A stretch of 64,000 nt of DNA from Mycobacteroides salmoniphilum (GCF_004924335.1 NZ_CP024633.1:3410001-3474000); one strand, 5' to 3'. Shown: positions 1 to 10,263, numbered from the stretch's first letter. Notes: generated from the sequence alone by a model not told the origin. Translations and numbers: made by a program.

Positions 1-34
1 AGGCATTGCTCGCCACGGAGATGATCGCCGAGAA
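1..34. other. Left edge, downstream of lpqB
   Basis: These bases lie just downstream of lpqB. In M. tuberculosis the next gene on this strand is a ComF-type phosphoribosyltransferase gene. The 34 bases are too few to confirm that a gene begins here, so none is called. Confidence 0.3.
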
Positions 35-1786
35 CTAGCCCGTCAGCACGGGTATCGCCTGCGGCGTCATCAGCGGACGCACCTCGATCCACCGCTCCTC
101 CGGGGTGCCCAGTCCCGTCAGCTGCAGCACGCCACGCGCATCGGCGATGTAGATGATGGCCGGCGAGGCGACAATCGTCGATACCGGAGTCAGCAGATTG
201 CGGTCGTCCAGATCGGAATTCACTCCGTCGAGATTCACGTTGGCCACCAGGTGCGACCCGTCGTTACGCGCCACCACGATGTCGTCACCGGTGCGCCAGG
301 CCAGCGACACCGCGGAGTTTCCGAGGCCGAAACCGAGACGGCGCGGGTGCACCAGTGCGTAATCGCCGTTGTCGGTCTGTACAACCGTCGCCATGATCAC
401 CTGGCCGTCGATGATCATGGCGGCACGTGTGCCATCGCGTGACAACGCCAGCTCGGTGATCTGCCCCTTGTAATTCTGTGCCACCGCCGATGATTCGACA
501 GGCAACACCGCCACCATGGCCGTGGTGGCTTCCTGGATGACCCTGACCACCCGGCCACCATCGATGACCACCCATACCGCGTCGTCAAGGGCCCAGGTCG
601 GGCGGGTCAACGTCTTACCGCCGACTGCCTCGCTGCCGTTCGCACCGTTGGCGCCCACCCACATCGACATCAGCGGATCTTCTCCGGCCTGCACCCGGAT
701 CACCGACGCCACCTGACGCCCACTACGCGATAGTGCTGCCGAAACTTGGCTTCCCACTTGACCAAACGATCCACGCACCGGCACTGCCGTGTCACGGTCG
801 ACCGTCACCAGCGACCCATTCAGCAGTCCGTAGAGGCCCACTCCCGCACCCTCGGAAGCACCGGGGTCGGTTGACGCGACATTCTGCGTGCTCCAGCCCT
901 GCGCCAATTGCTCATCCAGCGGAGCACCATTGACCTGCAGGACGTACGGCCCGGCGATACCGGCGCGCGACAGTGTCCAAATCACCTGCGCGGCAAGGAA
1001 CTGCCTGGTCCGCTGATCGGGTGTCAGCTCGCCTTCCAGATCGACCCGCACGCCGCCGTAGCCACGCCCCACGTCCACCCTGCTGCCATCGGCGCGTGTC
1101 ACGGGCCCACGCAACCGCAGGCCGTTCAGGTGATTACGCACCGCCCCGGCCAGTTCCGGGCGCGGACCGGACAGGAGTTTGTAGACCAGCTCGGTGGCCA
1201 GCGAATCGGGGTCGTTCACCGCCACATAGCGCGGATCGGGCACCACGGTGCGACCGGCGGGATCCGCGAAGTACACGGTGTATCGCCGATAGGTGGCCTG
1301 AAACTGCGCCCAGTCCAGGAAGACTCCGTTGGGTAGCGTGTCGATTCGCCACTCACCGTTGACCTTCACCAAGGTGAACTGGGGATCTTGGGTATCCCCC
1401 TGAGCGGTCTCGAACACCCCGATATCGGACAAGGTGCCCAACTTGTTGGCACGCACGTTGATCGTCCACCGGTCGACACCGCGTTGGTCGGCGAATATCG
1501 GCGACTCGATGAGCACCGCATCGCCCGCGTCATCCCATGTCCGCGAGCCGGATTCGGTGAGGAACTGCCGGGCTGCCCGGTGCCTGTTCGACGGTTCGGC
1601 GGTGGCCTTCAAGAACTCGCGCAAAACCGTCTCGGGTTCCATTCCCGGCGTGGGTGCCGGAACCCCCGGCGGCAGCGGCCGCTGCACCGTTCCGATGGCC
1701 TGCGGAGAAGAGGAGGACGGCACCCCGGCACAGCCGGTGATCCCGAGTGCCACCGCGGTCAGGATCGCGGTCACCCTGCGCCGCAT
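35..1786 (-). CDS. lpqB: Lipoprotein LpqB, MtrB-associated
   Basis: Membrane-anchored extracytoplasmic lipoprotein of 583 residues that works with the sensor kinase MtrB in cell-wall and division control. The N-terminus has a basic start, a short hydrophobic stretch and a lipobox ending ITGC, which puts the lipidated cysteine at residue 19. A GerMN (sporulation/germination) domain follows at roughly residues 200-310. The C-terminal half is rich in beta strands and resembles a propeller. Its start codon shares one base with the mtrB stop (TGATG), so it is translationally coupled as the third gene of mtrA-mtrB-lpqB. Length and order match the mycobacterial family. The assignment is secure. Confidence 0.97.
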   Translation of the reverse strand: MRRRVTAILTAVALGITGCAGVPSSSSPQAIGTVQRPLPPGVPAPTPGMEPETVLREFLKATAEPSNRHRAARQFLTESGSRTWDDAGDAVLIESPIFADQRGVDRWTINVRANKLGTLSDIGVFETAQGDTQDPQFTLVKVNGEWRIDTLPNGVFLDWAQFQATYRRYTVYFADPAGRTVVPDPRYVAVNDPDSLATELVYKLLSGPRPELAGAVRNHLNGLRLRGPVTRADGSRVDVGRGYGGVRVDLEGELTPDQRTRQFLAAQVIWTLSRAGIAGPYVLQVNGAPLDEQLAQGWSTQNVASTDPGASEGAGVGLYGLLNGSLVTVDRDTAVPVRGSFGQVGSQVSAALSRSGRQVASVIRVQAGEDPLMSMWVGANGANGSEAVGGKTLTRPTWALDDAVWVVIDGGRVVRVIQEATTAMVAVLPVESSAVAQNYKGQITELALSRDGTRAAMIIDGQVIMATVVQTDNGDYALVHPRRLGFGLGNSAVSLAWRTGDDIVVARNDGSHLVANVNLDGVNSDLDDRNLLTPVSTIVASPAIIYIADARGVLQLTGLGTPEERWIEVRPLMTPQAIPVLTG

Positions 1787-3513
1787 CAGGACGACTCTCG
1801 CACGTGTTCGGCCTTGGCCCCCGAGGTCCGCATCGGCGTGGTCTCCTGCTCCCCCGGTTGGGTGCCCCGCTCCGCCGGTTGCGTTCCCCGCGAAACCGGC
1901 CGGCGCACACCAGCACTCGGACGGCTCACGGGGTTCAACGGAAGGGGGCTGGTCGTCACTTTATGCCCGCGGACCAAGGGCACCGTCAGTCGGAACAGCG
2001 CCCCTTTACCCGGTTCGCCCCACGCCTCCAGCCGTCCCTGATGCAACCGGGCGTCCTCGACGCTGATCGCCAGCCCCAGTCCGGTACCGCCGGAATGACG
2101 CTTGCGCGACGGGTCGGCACGCCAGAACCTGTTGAACACCAGTTTTTCCTCACCGGGACGCAGACCCACCCCGTGATCTCGCACGGTGACGGCAACGCTG
2201 TCGATATCGGCGGCCATTCGGATGGTGACGGGCTTGTGCTCGCTGTGGTCGATCGCGTTGGCGACCAGGTTACGTAGAATCCGTTCCACGCGGCGGGGAT
2301 CCACCTCCGCGATGATCTCGCTGTCGGGCATGTCCAGCTCTACCACGGTGTCCAGCTCGTCGGCCAGGTGCTTGACCGAGGCCACCACCGTCTTGACGGT
2401 GTCGCGCAGATCCACCTGCTCCACGGCGAGCTCGGCCACACCGGCATCGTGCCGCGAGATTTCCAGGAGATCGGCCAGCAGCGTTTCAAACCGGTCCAGC
2501 TCATTAGTCATCAGCTCGGCGGAACGCTGCAGCGCCGGGTCGAGCTCCTCACGGTTGTCGTAGATGAGATCGGCCGCCATCCGCACCGTCGTCAGTGGGG
2601 TACGCAGTTCATGGCTGACGTCGGAGGTGAAGCGGCGCTGCAGATTTCCGAACTCTTCTAGCTGGGTGATCTCGCGCGAGAGGCTTTCCGCCATATCGTT
2701 GAACGACACCGCGAGCCGCGCCATATCGTCGACACCGCGCACCGGCATGCGTTCTGACAGATGTCCTTCGGCGAACCGCTCCGCAATGCGGGAGGCCGAC
2801 CGCACCGGCAGCACCACCTGACGTGCGACCAGCAGTGCGGCGGCGGCCAGGAGCACCAGCAGCACCACACCGCCGGTGACGATGGTTCCGCGCACCAGCG
2901 AAATGGTGCTTTCCTCGCTCGACAGCGGGAAGACCAGGTACAGCTCGAGCGCGGTGACCTTGGACGTCGTCGGCGAACCGATGACAAGGGCCTTCCCCGA
3001 GAAGCTCTCGGTATGCACGGTCGAGTACTGATAACTGACCTGGCCGGCCTTCACGAATTCGCGCAGCGGGCCCGGGATCTGGGTGGCCGGCCCCGACGAT
3101 GTCGCCTCGCGGGGCCCGTCACCGGGAACCAGCAGGACCGCGTCGAACGCCCCGGCGCCCCCGCCTTCGGAACCCTTGCTGCCGTTCAGCAGCTGGTTAC
3201 GGGCCAGCTCCAGGCTGCTTTGTAGTGAACGGGTTTCCTCGCCGCCGACGTCATCGCTGACGATGACCCGCGCACGTTCCATCTCCTCTGTCGCGACCCG
3301 AATCTTCGATTCCAGGATGCGATCGGTCACCTGGCTCGTGAGCACAAATCCCAGGATCAGGATGACCAGGGAGGACAGCGCCAAATTGGACACCACCACC
3401 CGCACCTGCAGGGAACGGCGCCAGGTGAACCCGACCGCTCGACTCAGCGCCTTCAGTCCGCGTATCAGTGGTGCCGATCGCCGCTGAATGCGCCGCTTCG
3501 AGCTGAAGATCAC
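1786..3513 (-). CDS. mtrB: Sensor histidine kinase MtrB
   Basis: Inner-membrane histidine kinase of the MtrAB system, which phosphorylates MtrA and links cell-wall state to replication and division. Of 575 residues, the first membrane helix is about 38-58, an extracytoplasmic sensor lies between about 60 and 208, and the second helix is about 209-230. A HAMP domain follows, then the H-box [11 protein letters not shown] with the phosphorylated histidine at residue 301. The N-box (NLVANAIDH) and the [12 protein letters not shown]-lid motif are intact. The C-terminal tail is proline-rich and variable, as is usual for MtrB. It overlaps mtrA by four bases (ATGA) and lpqB by one. Confidence 0.98.
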   Translation of the reverse strand: MIFSSKRRIQRRSAPLIRGLKALSRAVGFTWRRSLQVRVVVSNLALSSLVILILGFVLTSQVTDRILESKIRVATEEMERARVIVSDDVGGEETRSLQSSLELARNQLLNGSKGSEGGGAGAFDAVLLVPGDGPREATSSGPATQIPGPLREFVKAGQVSYQYSTVHTESFSGKALVIGSPTTSKVTALELYLVFPLSSEESTISLVRGTIVTGGVVLLVLLAAAALLVARQVVLPVRSASRIAERFAEGHLSERMPVRGVDDMARLAVSFNDMAESLSREITQLEEFGNLQRRFTSDVSHELRTPLTTVRMAADLIYDNREELDPALQRSAELMTNELDRFETLLADLLEISRHDAGVAELAVEQVDLRDTVKTVVASVKHLADELDTVVELDMPDSEIIAEVDPRRVERILRNLVANAIDHSEHKPVTIRMAADIDSVAVTVRDHGVGLRPGEEKLVFNRFWRADPSRKRHSGGTGLGLAISVEDARLHQGRLEAWGEPGKGALFRLTVPLVRGHKVTTSPLPLNPVSRPSAGVRRPVSRGTQPAERGTQPGEQETTPMRTSGAKAEHVRESS

Positions 3514-4196
3514 GGGGGTCCGGCCTTATATCCCACTCCTCGAACGGTCAACACCACGGTCGGATTCTCCGGGTCCTTCTCGACCTTCGCCCGCAGCCGC
3601 TGCACGTGGACGTTCACCAGCCGGGTATCGGCCGGGTGACGGTAACCCCACACCTGTTCGAGCAGCACATCACGAGTAAACACCTGGCGCGGTTTACGTG
3701 CCAGCGCCACCAGAAGGTCGAACTCCAGCGGCGTCAGGGAGATCTGCTCGCCCTCGCGCGTCACCTTGTGCGCGGGCACATCGATCTCGATACCCGCGAT
3801 GTTCAGCATCTCGGCCGGCTCATCGTCGTTACGCCGCAACCGGGCACGGATGCGGGCGACCAGTTCCTTGGGTTTGAAGGGCTTCATGATGTAGTCGTCG
3901 GCGCCGGACTCCAGACCGAGCACCACGTCAACGGTGTCGGTCTTGGCGGTGAGCATGACGATCGGAACACCGGAATCGGAACGCAGCACCCGGCATACGT
4001 CAATGCCATTCATGCCGGGCAGCATGAGGTCCAACAGAACCAGATCAGGGCGCAGCTCGCGAACGGCGGTGAGCGCCTGGGTACCGTCGCTCACCACTGC
4101 CGTCTCGAAGCCCTCCCCGCGCAACACGATGGTGAGCATCTCTGCCAATGACGCGTCATCGTCGACAACAAGGATCCTTTGCCTCATAGATCCCAT
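3510..4196 (-). CDS. mtrA: Response regulator MtrA
   Basis: OmpR-family DNA-binding response regulator of 228 residues, essential in M. tuberculosis, controlling cell-wall hydrolase and division genes and binding near the replication origin. The receiver domain has the acidic pair in VVDDDAS, the phosphoacceptor aspartate at residue 56 in [10 protein letters not shown] and the conserved lysine in IMKPFKP. The C-terminal winged helix carries [19 protein letters not shown] chose the start giving MGSMRQRIL because its length equals the 228-residue M. tuberculosis protein; an upstream in-frame ATG would add seven residues. It is first in the operon, so the promoter should lie upstream of it. Confidence 0.98.
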   Translation of the reverse strand: MGSMRQRILVVDDDASLAEMLTIVLRGEGFETAVVSDGTQALTAVRELRPDLVLLDLMLPGMNGIDVCRVLRSDSGVPIVMLTAKTDTVDVVLGLESGADDYIMKPFKPKELVARIRARLRRNDDEPAEMLNIAGIEIDVPAHKVTREGEQISLTPLEFDLLVALARKPRQVFTRDVLLEQVWGYRHPADTRLVNVHVQRLRAKVEKDPENPTVVLTVRGVGYKAGPP

Positions 4197-4247
4197 CGTG
4201 TCACTAGATCGTGACAAAACCGGGGTACCAAGGGGGCGAGTTGCGAA

Positions 4248-5795
4248 CTAGTCTCCGGCGAGCTGCGCACGGACCTTGAACTTCTGAATCTTGCCGGTGG
4301 CGGTTCTGGGTAGAGCGTCGACGAACTCGACACGCTTGGGGCACTTGTACCCGGCCAGATTCTCCCGGCAGTGTGCGACGAGGTCGGGCCCCGTTGGCGG
4401 ATCGGCCCCCGGGGCCGCCTCAGCGATCACCACGACCGCCGTGACGAGCTCGCCCCATTTCTCGTCGGGCACGCCGACGACCGCTGCCTCCCGAACCCCG
4501 GGATGAGATATCAGCGCGTCTTCCACTTCAATGGAGGACACGTTCTCGCCACCAGTGATGATGATGTCCTTCTTGCGGTCCGAGATGTTGAGGTAACCAT
4601 CGGACATCGATCCGCGGTCACCGGTGTGAAACCAATTGCCTGCCAACGCCTCCGTGGTGGCCTCCGGCTGGTCCCAGTAGCCGTCCAGATTCGTGTTCGA
4701 CTGGGTGAGCACCTCGCCATCCTCGGCGATCGACACCCGCACCCCGATCGCCGGAGCGCCCGCGCGGCCCAGCATGCGCGCCTGCTGATGGTCGTCGAGG
4801 TCTGCCCATTCGGACCGAAACCGATTCATCGTGATGAGCGGTGCGGTTTCGGTAAGTCCATAGATCTGAATGAACTCCCAGCCGAGTTCGGCGCGCACTC
4901 GCGCGATCGTGCGCGTCGGGGGCGGCGCTCCCGCCACGATGATCCGTACCCGGTCCCGTCCGGGAATGGGTCCTTGCCAACGCGCGGCGGCATCCAGCAC
5001 GGAATCGACGACCGTTGGCGCCGCACACATCACGGTGACGCCGTGTTCCTCGACGCGCCGCAGGATCTCATCGCCGTCGACCTTGCGCAGCACGATGTGC
5101 CGACCACCCATTCCGGTCGCCGCGTACGGCCAACCCCAGCCGTTGCAGTGGAACATCGGCAAGGTGTGCAGCAGAACATCGTCATCACGCAGGGTGGCGT
5201 GCAAGCCGAAGACAACGGCGTTGAGCCAGATGTTGCGATGGGTCAGCTGCACACCCTTGGGCCGGCTCGTGGTACCCGAGGTGTAATTTATTGTGGCAGT
5301 AGATGATTCAGCACCCGACCACGGCCGAGGGCTAGCCGGGTTGGGCGGCTCCTTCTCTCCGGTTACCCCGAAAATCGCGGCATCATCCTCACCCAGCACG
5401 AAATTGTGAGGGGCGCGCACGGTGTCCAGCAGGCCGCGCACCTCCGGATCCACGATCAGCACCGAGGCACGCGAATGCTCGACGATGTACTCGATCTCGG
5501 CGGGTGCCAAGCGAAAGTTGATGGGCACCAGGATCCGTCCCCACCCGGACACCCCGAAGAACGAGGTGAGTAGTCGCGCGCTGTTCTGCGAGACGATCGC
5601 CACGCGCTCCCCCGGTCCGATGCCGAGATCGTCGAGCGCCGCGGCCTGCCCTCGCGCCCGCTCGGCGAGCTGTCGATAGCTCAACGCTCCCCAGGAGGGC
5701 GCCGGTTGCGTCGGCTCGTCCACCACCCCGATGCGGTCGGGGTACACCAACTCGGCACGGTCCAGGAAATCTCGCACACTCAGGTCGAAGAACAC
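4248..5795 (-). CDS. Acyl-CoA synthetase (FadD-type AMP-dependent ligase)
   Basis: Adenylate-forming ligase of 515 residues that would activate a carboxylic acid, probably a fatty acid, to its CoA thioester. The AMP-binding signature TINYTSGTTSRPKGVQLTHR, the adenine-site YGLTETAP, the hinge region HTGDRGSMSDGYLNISDRKK and the C-terminal catalytic lysine in TATGKIQKFKVR are all intact. I chose the GTG start giving VFFDLSVRDFL because AGGA lies at good distance and conserved family sequence begins there. An upstream ATG at 5930 would add 45 unconserved residues. It is inserted between mtrA and tmk compared with M. tuberculosis. The specific FadD number and substrate cannot be read from the sequence. 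Confidence 0.9.
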   Translation of the reverse strand: MFFDLSVRDFLDRAELVYPDRIGVVDEPTQPAPSWGALSYRQLAERARGQAAALDDLGIGPGERVAIVSQNSARLLTSFFGVSGWGRILVPINFRLAPAEIEYIVEHSRASVLIVDPEVRGLLDTVRAPHNFVLGEDDAAIFGVTGEKEPPNPASPRPWSGAESSTATINYTSGTTSRPKGVQLTHRNIWLNAVVFGLHATLRDDDVLLHTLPMFHCNGWGWPYAATGMGGRHIVLRKVDGDEILRRVEEHGVTVMCAAPTVVDSVLDAAARWQGPIPGRDRVRIIVAGAPPPTRTIARVRAELGWEFIQIYGLTETAPLITMNRFRSEWADLDDHQQARMLGRAGAPAIGVRVSIAEDGEVLTQSNTNLDGYWDQPEATTEALAGNWFHTGDRGSMSDGYLNISDRKKDIIITGGENVSSIEVEDALISHPGVREAAVVGVPDEKWGELVTAVVVIAEAAPGADPPTGPDLVAHCRENLAGYKCPKRVEFVDALPRTATGKIQKFKVRAQLAGD

Positions 5796-5951
5796 GCACC
5801 AATCCTGCCGTCCCGCTCGCCATGTGGCGTGGATATCCACGAAGCGAGGGTGCATCTTGCCGGTCACCGGCAGACAGGTGTTTAATGATGGCGCTTTGTT
5901 CAGCAGTGGTTCATGTGCGCTTTGCGCCAACGCCTAGGAGGTGACGCGACT

Positions 5952-5993
5952 ATGTCTGATAGTCAACCTCCGAGTATCCCCAGCGCCTTCTAA
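5952..5993 (+). CDS. Candidate 13-residue leader ORF of mgtC
   Basis: A perfect AGGAGG at 5936-5941 stands 10 bases before an ATG that opens a short frame encoding MSDSQPPSIPSAF and a TAA stop. It lies in the 5' region of mgtC, in a different frame from it, with the mgtC ATG 88 bases further on. Three of its 13 codons are proline. In Salmonella, proline-containing leader ORFs control mgtC and mgtA transcription, so a regulatory role is conceivable. That is an analogy only; no riboswitch fold was demonstrated, and the ORF could be accidental. Confidence 0.4.
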   Translation: MSDSQPPSIPSAF

Positions 5994-6032
5994 CGCAGAC
6001 CCGGGTCGCGCTCGAAGGCGCTCTTGTTGCAC

Positions 6033-6044
6033 CACACATGTGTG
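6033..6044. promoter_or_regulatory. 12-bp perfect palindrome upstream of mgtC
   Basis: CACACATGTGTG is a perfect palindrome lying 38 bases upstream of the chosen mgtC start and after the candidate leader ORF. It could be a protein-binding site or part of an RNA hairpin in the leader. No known regulator motif is recognised. Confidence 0.3.
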
Positions 6045-6081
6045 TGCACCTCGAAGCCACTGCGAGAGAACAGGACCCTTC

Positions 6082-6804
6082 ATGAGTCATTGGGATGTCA
6101 TCATCCGCGTAGCCCTGGGATTTGGCCTGGGTTGCGTCATCGGGATCGAACGGCAATGGCGCGCCAAGAACGCCGGCCTACGAACCAACGCGCTGGTGTG
6201 TCTGGGCGCGACGCTCTTCGTCATCATGGGTGGCTACAGCTTCCATGGCCCCGGCGCTGATCCAACTCGCGTTGCGGCACAGATTGTTTCGGGTATCGGC
6301 TTCCTCGGCGCCGGTGTGATCATGAAACAGGGCGCCACCATCACCGGGCTGAACACCGCCGCCACCATGTGGGCCACCGCCGCCGTGGGCGCGCTGGCCG
6401 GCGGCGGGATGTACGACGTCGCGGTCGTCGGCACCGTGGCCATCGTGCTGGCCAATGTGCTGTTGCGGCCGCTCGGACATCTGCTGGATCGCCAACCGGC
6501 CATCGGCCGCGAGTCCGCACCCGCGGCGTACCTCTTCGAGGTCACCACCACCGACGAAACCGAGGCGCATATCCGGGCACTCACCGTACAGGCCGTCAGC
6601 AGGCCGGAATTCGCGCTGCAATCGGTGCGGTCCTATGACGTCGAAGACGGCAAGCATGTGCGCGTCGTGGCGAAACTGAGCGCCGAAGAGCGCAACGACT
6701 CGCTGCTGGAGTCCGCGGTGAGCCGCCTGTCCATGGAACCCGCGGTCTCATCGGTGCGCTGGCATGTCGATCGCGAGGAAGAGGCCGAAGCCAGTGAGTG
6801 GTAA
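6082..6804 (+). CDS. mgtC: MgtC/SapB family membrane protein
   Basis: Inner-membrane protein of 240 residues, associated in other bacteria with growth at low magnesium and, in M. tuberculosis, with survival in macrophages. The N-terminal half has the family signature GLGCVIGIERQWR followed by glycine-rich membrane helices (GIGFLGAGVIMKQG, NTAATMWATAAVGALAGGG). The C-terminal part (about 155-235) is soluble and ACT-like. I start it at the ATG giving MSHWDVIIRVAL because AGGA lies six bases upstream and family homology begins there. An in-frame GTG at 5941 would add 47 unlikely residues. It is transcribed away from the FadD gene and converges with tmk. The gene is not at this locus in M. tuberculosis. 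Confidence 0.9.
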   Translation: MSHWDVIIRVALGFGLGCVIGIERQWRAKNAGLRTNALVCLGATLFVIMGGYSFHGPGADPTRVAAQIVSGIGFLGAGVIMKQGATITGLNTAATMWATAAVGALAGGGMYDVAVVGTVAIVLANVLLRPLGHLLDRQPAIGRESAPAAYLFEVTTTDETEAHIRALTVQAVSRPEFALQSVRSYDVEDGKHVRVVAKLSAEERNDSLLESAVSRLSMEPAVSSVRWHVDREEEAEASEW

Positions 6805-6814
6805 GCACATCCGT

Positions 6815-6870
6815 CGAGTGTGAAGATAGGGCGGCATTTCGGCCGAATACCCGCCGCATTTTCACACCCG
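6815..6870. repeat. 56-bp palindromic intergenic element, copy 1 (hairpin between mgtC and tmk)
   Basis: The outer arms CGAGTGTGAA and TTCACACCCG pair at nine of ten positions, and inner GGCGG/CCGCC stretches can extend the stem. The element sits between two convergent genes and covers the tmk stop codon, so it may act as a bidirectional terminator. A second element of the same 56-base length, matching at about 39 of 56 positions by eye, lies at 53815-53870. That suggests a dispersed repeat family. Confidence 0.6.
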
Positions 6871-7500
6871 GTGCAGGAGCTTTTCCGCAAGCGCATCCGG
6901 ATCGCCGCCGTCGGTGACGACCCACGGCCCGCCCCAATTACGTTGCGCCAGATCGGCATATGCCGCGGACACCCGTGACTGCAGATCCGAATCACGCTCA
7001 TAGGTGTCGCGGGTGCGGTCGCTGTCCTGCTGCTCGCGCTGCCGCGCACGCTGCTGGGCGAGCTCCGGGGAAACGTTCAGGAACACTTGCCAATCGGGGT
7101 GCGGCAGGCCGAAGCGCTCGTATTCGAGCTCATACACCCAGCGGGCCATCTCACCGTCGCCATCCTGATGCAGTCGCGCCGCACCATAGGCGGCGTTAGA
7201 GGCGACCCAACGATCCAGGATCACCAGGTCGTTGGCGCGCGCCAGCTCCGTCAACGCTTCAAGGGCATCGCGCCGATCCAGCGCGAACAGCAGTCCCATC
7301 GCATACGCGGAGGACACCACATCACCGTGCCCGCCTGTGAGCGACTCGGCGGCCAGGTCCGCATGCACCGAGCGTCCATAGCGCGGAAAGTCCAGCGTCG
7401 CAACGGATAACCCCTGGGCATTCGAACGCGCTATCAACTTCTCGGTAAGCGTGCGCTTGCCCGCGCCGTCGACACCCTCGATCGCAATCAGCTGGCCCAC
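6862..7500 (-). CDS. tmk: Thymidylate kinase
   Basis: Cytoplasmic kinase of 212 residues converting dTMP to dTDP with ATP, an essential step in dTTP supply. The P-loop EGVDGAGKRTL at about residues 8-18, the substrate-binding DRWVASNAAYGAARL and an arginine-rich lid (EQQDSDRTRDTYERD) are present. Length matches the 214-residue M. tuberculosis enzyme. It lies between mgtC (convergent) and sahH (upstream, same strand) with a gap of about 70 bases to sahH. In M. tuberculosis tmk is next to mtrA; here the FadD and mgtC genes separate them. Confidence 0.97.
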   Translation of the reverse strand: MGQLIAIEGVDGAGKRTLTEKLIARSNAQGLSVATLDFPRYGRSVHADLAAESLTGGHGDVVSSAYAMGLLFALDRRDALEALTELARANDLVILDRWVASNAAYGAARLHQDGDGEMARWVYELEYERFGLPHPDWQVFLNVSPELAQQRARQREQQDSDRTRDTYERDSDLQSRVSAAYADLAQRNWGGPWVVTDGGDPDALAEKLLHRV

Positions 7501-7568
7501 GGCTGGTCAGCCTACGCAAAGGCCCCCGGCACCGGAGTGCAAGGGGCCTTTACGCGCGTCAGCGGAGA

Positions 7569-9029
7569 TCAGTAACGGTAGTGCTCCGGCTTGTACGGGC
7601 CTTCCACATCCACACCGATGTACTCGGCCTGATCCTTGGTGAGCTTGGTCAGCGTGCCGCCGAGAGCCTCGACGTGAATGCGCGCCACCTTCTCGTCCAG
7701 GTGCTTGGCCAGTCGGTAGACCTCGTTGTCGTACTCGTCGTTCTTGGTCCACAGCTCGATCTGCGCGATCACCTGGTTGGAGAAGCTGTTGCTCATCACG
7801 AACGACGGGTGGCCCGTGGCGTTACCCAGGTTGAGCAGACGGCCCTCGGACAGCACGATGATCGACTTGCCCGAGTCTCCGAAGGTCCACAGGTCCACCT
7901 GCGGCTTGATGTTGAGCCGGGTGGCACCCGACTTTTCGAGGGCAGCCATATCGATCTCGTTGTCGAAGTGACCGATATTGCCCAGGATGGCCTGGTCCTT
8001 CATGGCCTTCATGTGGTCCAGCAGGATGATGTCGTAGTTACCGGTGGCGGTCACCACGATGTCGGCATTGCCGATGGCCTCCTCGACGGTCACGACGTCG
8101 AACCCGTCCATGAGCGCCTGCAGCGCGTTGATCGGATCGATCTCGGTGACCTGCACGCGAGCGCCCTGACCCGCGAGGGACTCCGCGCAGCCCTTGCCGA
8201 CATCGCCGTAGCCACAGATGAGGACCTTCTTGCCGCCGATGAGCACGTCGGTGCCGCGGTTGATGCCGTCGACCAGCGAGTGGCGGGTGCCGTACTTGTT
8301 GTCGAACTTGCTCTTGGTCACCGAGTCGTTGACGTTGATGGCCGGGAACGCCAGCTCGCCGGCCGCGGCGAACTGGTACAGGCGCAGCACGCCGGTGGTG
8401 GTCTCCTCGGTGACGCCCTGGACCGATGCGGCGATCTTGGTCCACTTGTCCTTGTCGGTCTCGAACCGCTCACGCAGCAGGTTCAGGAAGACCTTGTACT
8501 CGGCCGAGTCGTTCTCGTCCGCGGGCGGCACGACGCCAGCCTGCTCGAACTGCGCACCGCGCAGCACCAGCATGGTGGCGTCGCCGCCATCGTCGAGGAT
8601 CATGTTGGCCGGCTCGCCGGGCCAGGTGAGCATCTGCTCGGCGGCCCACCAGTACTCCTCCAGTGTCTCGCCCTTCCAGGCGAAGACCGGGGTGCCCTGG
8701 GGCTCTTCCGGGGTGCCATGGGGGCCGACCACGATGGCCGCCGCCGCATGGTCCTGGGTGGAGAAGATGTTGCAGGACGCCCAGCGCACCTCGGCCCCGA
8801 GCGCGACAAGCGTCTCGATGAGCACCGCGGTCTGGATCGTCATATGCAGCGAGCCGGAGATGCGGGCGCCCTTGAGCGGCAACACTTCCGCATACTCCCG
8901 ACGCAGCGTCATCAGGCCAGGCATCTCATGCTCGGCGAGACGGATCTCCTTACGGCCGAACTCGGCCTCGGAAAGATCGGCCACCTTGTAATCAATGCCG
9001 TTGCGTACGTCGGCTACCAGCTCGGTCAT
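7569..9029 (-). CDS. sahH: S-adenosylhomocysteine hydrolase
   Basis: NAD-dependent enzyme of 486 residues that splits S-adenosylhomocysteine into adenosine and homocysteine, relieving inhibition of methyltransferases. Visible are the substrate region ([17 protein letters not shown]), the NAD-binding [20 protein letters not shown], the mycobacterial/plant-type insert near residues 140-200, and the C-terminal KPEHYRY that completes the neighbour's cofactor site. I chose the ATG giving [13 protein letters not shown] because GAGG lies seven bases upstream and it aligns with known proteins. An upstream start would add 23 residues. Confidence 0.98.
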   Translation of the reverse strand: MTELVADVRNGIDYKVADLSEAEFGRKEIRLAEHEMPGLMTLRREYAEVLPLKGARISGSLHMTIQTAVLIETLVALGAEVRWASCNIFSTQDHAAAAIVVGPHGTPEEPQGTPVFAWKGETLEEYWWAAEQMLTWPGEPANMILDDGGDATMLVLRGAQFEQAGVVPPADENDSAEYKVFLNLLRERFETDKDKWTKIAASVQGVTEETTTGVLRLYQFAAAGELAFPAINVNDSVTKSKFDNKYGTRHSLVDGINRGTDVLIGGKKVLICGYGDVGKGCAESLAGQGARVQVTEIDPINALQALMDGFDVVTVEEAIGNADIVVTATGNYDIILLDHMKAMKDQAILGNIGHFDNEIDMAALEKSGATRLNIKPQVDLWTFGDSGKSIIVLSEGRLLNLGNATGHPSFVMSNSFSNQVIAQIELWTKNDEYDNEVYRLAKHLDEKVARIHVEALGGTLTKLTKDQAEYIGVDVEGPYKPEHYRY

Positions 9030-9160
9030 CGCTACCTCAATCGCGTCTCGTGAATGTTTCTTGCATGTCAATTCAACTGACACACACGGGTCCGTCACCA
9101 GGTTAGCGCGTGCGAGCGATCGATAGTTAGATCAGGTAGCGAGATTTATGGACGTGCAGG

Positions 9161-9892
9161 TCACTGGGGGCCACTCCCGCTTGCGGGGGCCTTGTCGGCG
9201 AGTGCGTTGGCCTCGACGAACGGGGACAACAGGCGCGCCATATCGAGCGCCACATCATGATCCGATTCCGGCGGCATCGACACGTAACTAATCGCCAGCC
9301 GCACAATCGACCTCGCGAGGATCGCGGCGTCCTCCGCACTGGCGGACACCCAGCTGTTCGCGAACGACTCGGTGAGCCGGGCCGACGCCGGTAACACGAT
9401 CACGGCACTGTCCACCGTCACCAGGCGCATCAGCTCAGGCTTGGCCTCGCCCGTCAGCAGCGCGATGACCATGGGATCTGCGGCGCTCTCGGCGAAGAAG
9501 GCGGCGAATCCCTGATGCAGCGCGCCATGGATATCACCGACATTGGCGTATATCGCGTTGTTGACGGAGTCGGCCAGACGCAGCGCCAACCGCAGGGCAT
9601 ACCCCTGGGCCAGGCCCTGCCGGGAGCCGAACTCGTTGTACAGCGTCTGCCGACTGACACCGGCCCGACGAGCCACCGCGGACATCGTCACCGCCGACCA
9701 GTCCTGCTGCCGCAGCAGATCCCCGAGAGCATCGAGAACCGATTCACGAAGCAACGCCCTCGCGGCCTCGGCGTACGGCACTCGTGGCGTCACACCGGGG
9801 AGCCTGACAGGGGCGCTCGCTGTCGTCAATGCGCCCCTCGCCGGCAGTGCGTCCGTCGCGGATGAGCCGCTTGCGCGAAGACCTGCCGTCAT
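9161..9892 (-). CDS. TetR-family regulator of the alkane hydroxylase operon (AlkX-like)
   Basis: DNA-binding repressor-type protein of up to 243 residues. The helix-turn-helix ([20 protein letters not shown]) is at about residues 69-88, and the variable C-terminal ligand domain follows. It is the last gene of alkB-rubA-rubB-regulator, the arrangement of alkX (Rv3249c in M. tuberculosis), and should bind alkane-derived ligands and autoregulate the operon. The ATG used overlaps the rubB stop by four bases. A GTG at 9793 would remove 33 weakly conserved residues and is a reasonable alternative. The TTGTCTAGACAA palindrome upstream of alkB is its likely operator (inference). Confidence 0.9.
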   Translation of the reverse strand: MTAGLRASGSSATDALPARGALTTASAPVRLPGVTPRVPYAEAARALLRESVLDALGDLLRQQDWSAVTMSAVARRAGVSRQTLYNEFGSRQGLAQGYALRLALRLADSVNNAIYANVGDIHGALHQGFAAFFAESAADPMVIALLTGEAKPELMRLVTVDSAVIVLPASARLTESFANSWVSASAEDAAILARSIVRLAISYVSMPPESDHDVALDMARLLSPFVEANALADKAPASGSGPQ

Positions 9893-10077
9893 GGCCGCGC
9901 GATCTCCACCATCACGAAGTCGGCCTTCGCGGCGCCGCAGTCCGGGCAGCTCCAGTCCTCGGGAATGTCATCCCAGCGCGTACCCGCCTCGATACCGTCC
10001 TCCGGCCAACCCACGGCCTCGTCGTACTGAAATCCGCACTGCATGCATTCGTACAACTTGTAGTCGTTCTCGCTCAT
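9889..10077 (-). CDS. rubB: Rubredoxin RubB
   Basis: Small iron protein of 62 residues carrying one Fe(Cys)4 centre, passing electrons from rubredoxin reductase to AlkB. Two knuckles bind the iron: CMQCG near the N-terminus and CPDCG near residue 45, with the conserved aromatic region [19 protein letters not shown] between them. Start and stop overlap both neighbours by four bases, consistent with tight co-translation. Confidence 0.96.
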   Translation of the reverse strand: MSENDYKLYECMQCGFQYDEAVGWPEDGIEAGTRWDDIPEDWSCPDCGAAKADFVMVEIARP

Positions 10078-10262
10078 GAGTCCGCTCCTACTACTTCCTC
10101 AAAATCGATCTTCTCGCGCACTCCGCAGTCGGGGCAGCACCAGTCGTCGGGAACCTCCGACCACGCCGTCCCGGCCGGGAACCCCTCGCGAGGGGCCCCC
10201 GCGCTCTCGTCGTACACGTACTGACATACCGGGCAACGGTACTGGGACATTTTCGCGGACAT
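10074..10262 (-). CDS. rubA: Rubredoxin RubA
   Basis: Second rubredoxin of 62 residues in the alkane hydroxylase operon. The cysteine knuckles are CPVCQYVYD and CPDCG, with the typical [17 protein letters not shown] loop between. Paired rubredoxins next to AlkB are usual in actinobacteria, where one type may be the functional donor and the other accessory. The first ATG lies one base after the alkB stop. A second ATG four codons on (MSQYRCP) could also be used. Confidence 0.96.
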   Translation of the reverse strand: MSAKMSQYRCPVCQYVYDESAGAPREGFPAGTAWSEVPDDWCCPDCGVREKIDFEEVVGADS

Positions 10263-10263
10263 A

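Noticed and set aside
5941..6081. GTG start 47 codons upstream of mgtC
   Set aside because: The AGGAGG overlaps this GTG and cannot serve it; MgtC homology starts at the later ATG, which has its own AGGA.
5936..6082. Mg2+-sensing M-box riboswitch before mgtC
   Set aside because: I could not identify the conserved M-box core by eye; only a short ORF and palindrome are supportable. A covariance-model search would decide.
7581..9053. 490-codon open frame on the + strand opposite sahH
   Set aside because: Antisense frame of a highly conserved high-GC gene; such frames stay open from GC-rich third positions. The sahH product is unmistakable.
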